Below, piece by piece: positions 63,661 through 64,000 of a stretch of 64,000 nt of DNA. Both the position numbers and the translations under genes were made by a program. This stretch comes from Takifugu bimaculatus (lineage: Eukaryota > Chordata > Actinopteri > Tetraodontiformes > Tetraodontidae): positions 14,592,607-14,656,606 of the forward strand of contig CP034975.1 in assembly GCA_004026145.2 (NCBI GenBank). The letters are read 5' to 3'. Position 1 is the first letter of the stretch; every line of letters starts with the position of its first letter. The notes under the pieces were generated by a model. It was not told where the DNA came from, did no database searches, and saw only the letters and a list, made by a program, of their open reading frames with translations.

Positions 63661-64000
63661 TTTTGTCTGTTCCATCAATCCAAGGTCACGGTTGACGGGA
63701 GCATGTTGTCACCTTACAGTGAGTTAATGTATGCTGTATGATGCAGGACGTATCCACCATTTGCATATTTGCACCTCTCGGGCAGTAAATCTGCAGCCTC
63801 CAGCTCTAGGAGCATTTCTCAGAAACGGCGGTGTCAGCAGGGCTGGAGGTCACGGACGGCGCCGCCTCATTGTCACTCAAAGCGAACAAGCTTCCCTCAT
63901 CACTCCAGTGCCATCGCTGAGGCGACATGGGCACATTTTCAGAGAGGAAACAACGTCATCGTCTGACATCCTTCACTGTTGAAACACTCGCGGAACATGA

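Overview
This window looks like nuclear DNA of a ray-finned fish, probably a teleost. It carries intron-containing vertebrate genes with GT-AG junctions, long CA/TG, GACA and TATC microsatellites, a Tc1/mariner deletion derivative with the familiar teleost terminal sequence, and the short dispersed repeats typical of fish introns. Nothing in it is prokaryotic or viral. Gene names come from recognising the translated exons by memory of the families; no search was run. The species cannot be told.

The layout is a conserved vertebrate block (as I recall it, the order matches human 10q25). From left to right: afap1l2 on + (18 coding exons seen, 6496-23647, first exon not found); vwa2 on - (13 coding exons, 33260-24663, complete, about 793 aa); tdrd1 on - (24 coding exons, 44709-35838, complete, about 1389 aa); and ccdc186 on + (15 coding exons, 47378-60989, complete, about 1000 aa). 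A fifth gene, an intronless BTB-kelch gene of the KBTBD13 type, lies on - inside the long afap1l2 intron (12451-10949). afap1l2 and vwa2 converge tail to tail with about 1 kb between stop codons. vwa2 and tdrd1 are in tandem. tdrd1 and ccdc186 are head to head and share a CpG-rich interval with NRF1-, CRE- and CCAAT-like sites.

The genes do not form one pathway. afap1l2 encodes a Src/PI3K adaptor with two PH domains, vwa2 a secreted basement-membrane protein, tdrd1 a germ-granule Tudor scaffold of the piRNA pathway, ccdc186 a coiled-coil protein of the trans-Golgi/dense-core vesicle route, and the nested gene a likely muscle Cullin-3 adaptor. Their adjacency is best read as old synteny.

The most unusual sequence is in tdrd1. 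The exon after the fourth Tudor domain contains about 32 copies of a 21-bp minisatellite, read as a Q/K/S/E-rich heptapeptide, with a seven-unit higher-order duplication and a few 9-bp insertions. Other points are a reading-frame conflict in one afap1l2 exon, a GC-AG intron in vwa2, degenerate metal-binding motifs in two of the three vwa2 VWA domains, and several transposon relics. Exon boundaries were set by hand from splice consensus and phase; the phases close for vwa2, tdrd1 and ccdc186, and for afap1l2 except at that one exon.
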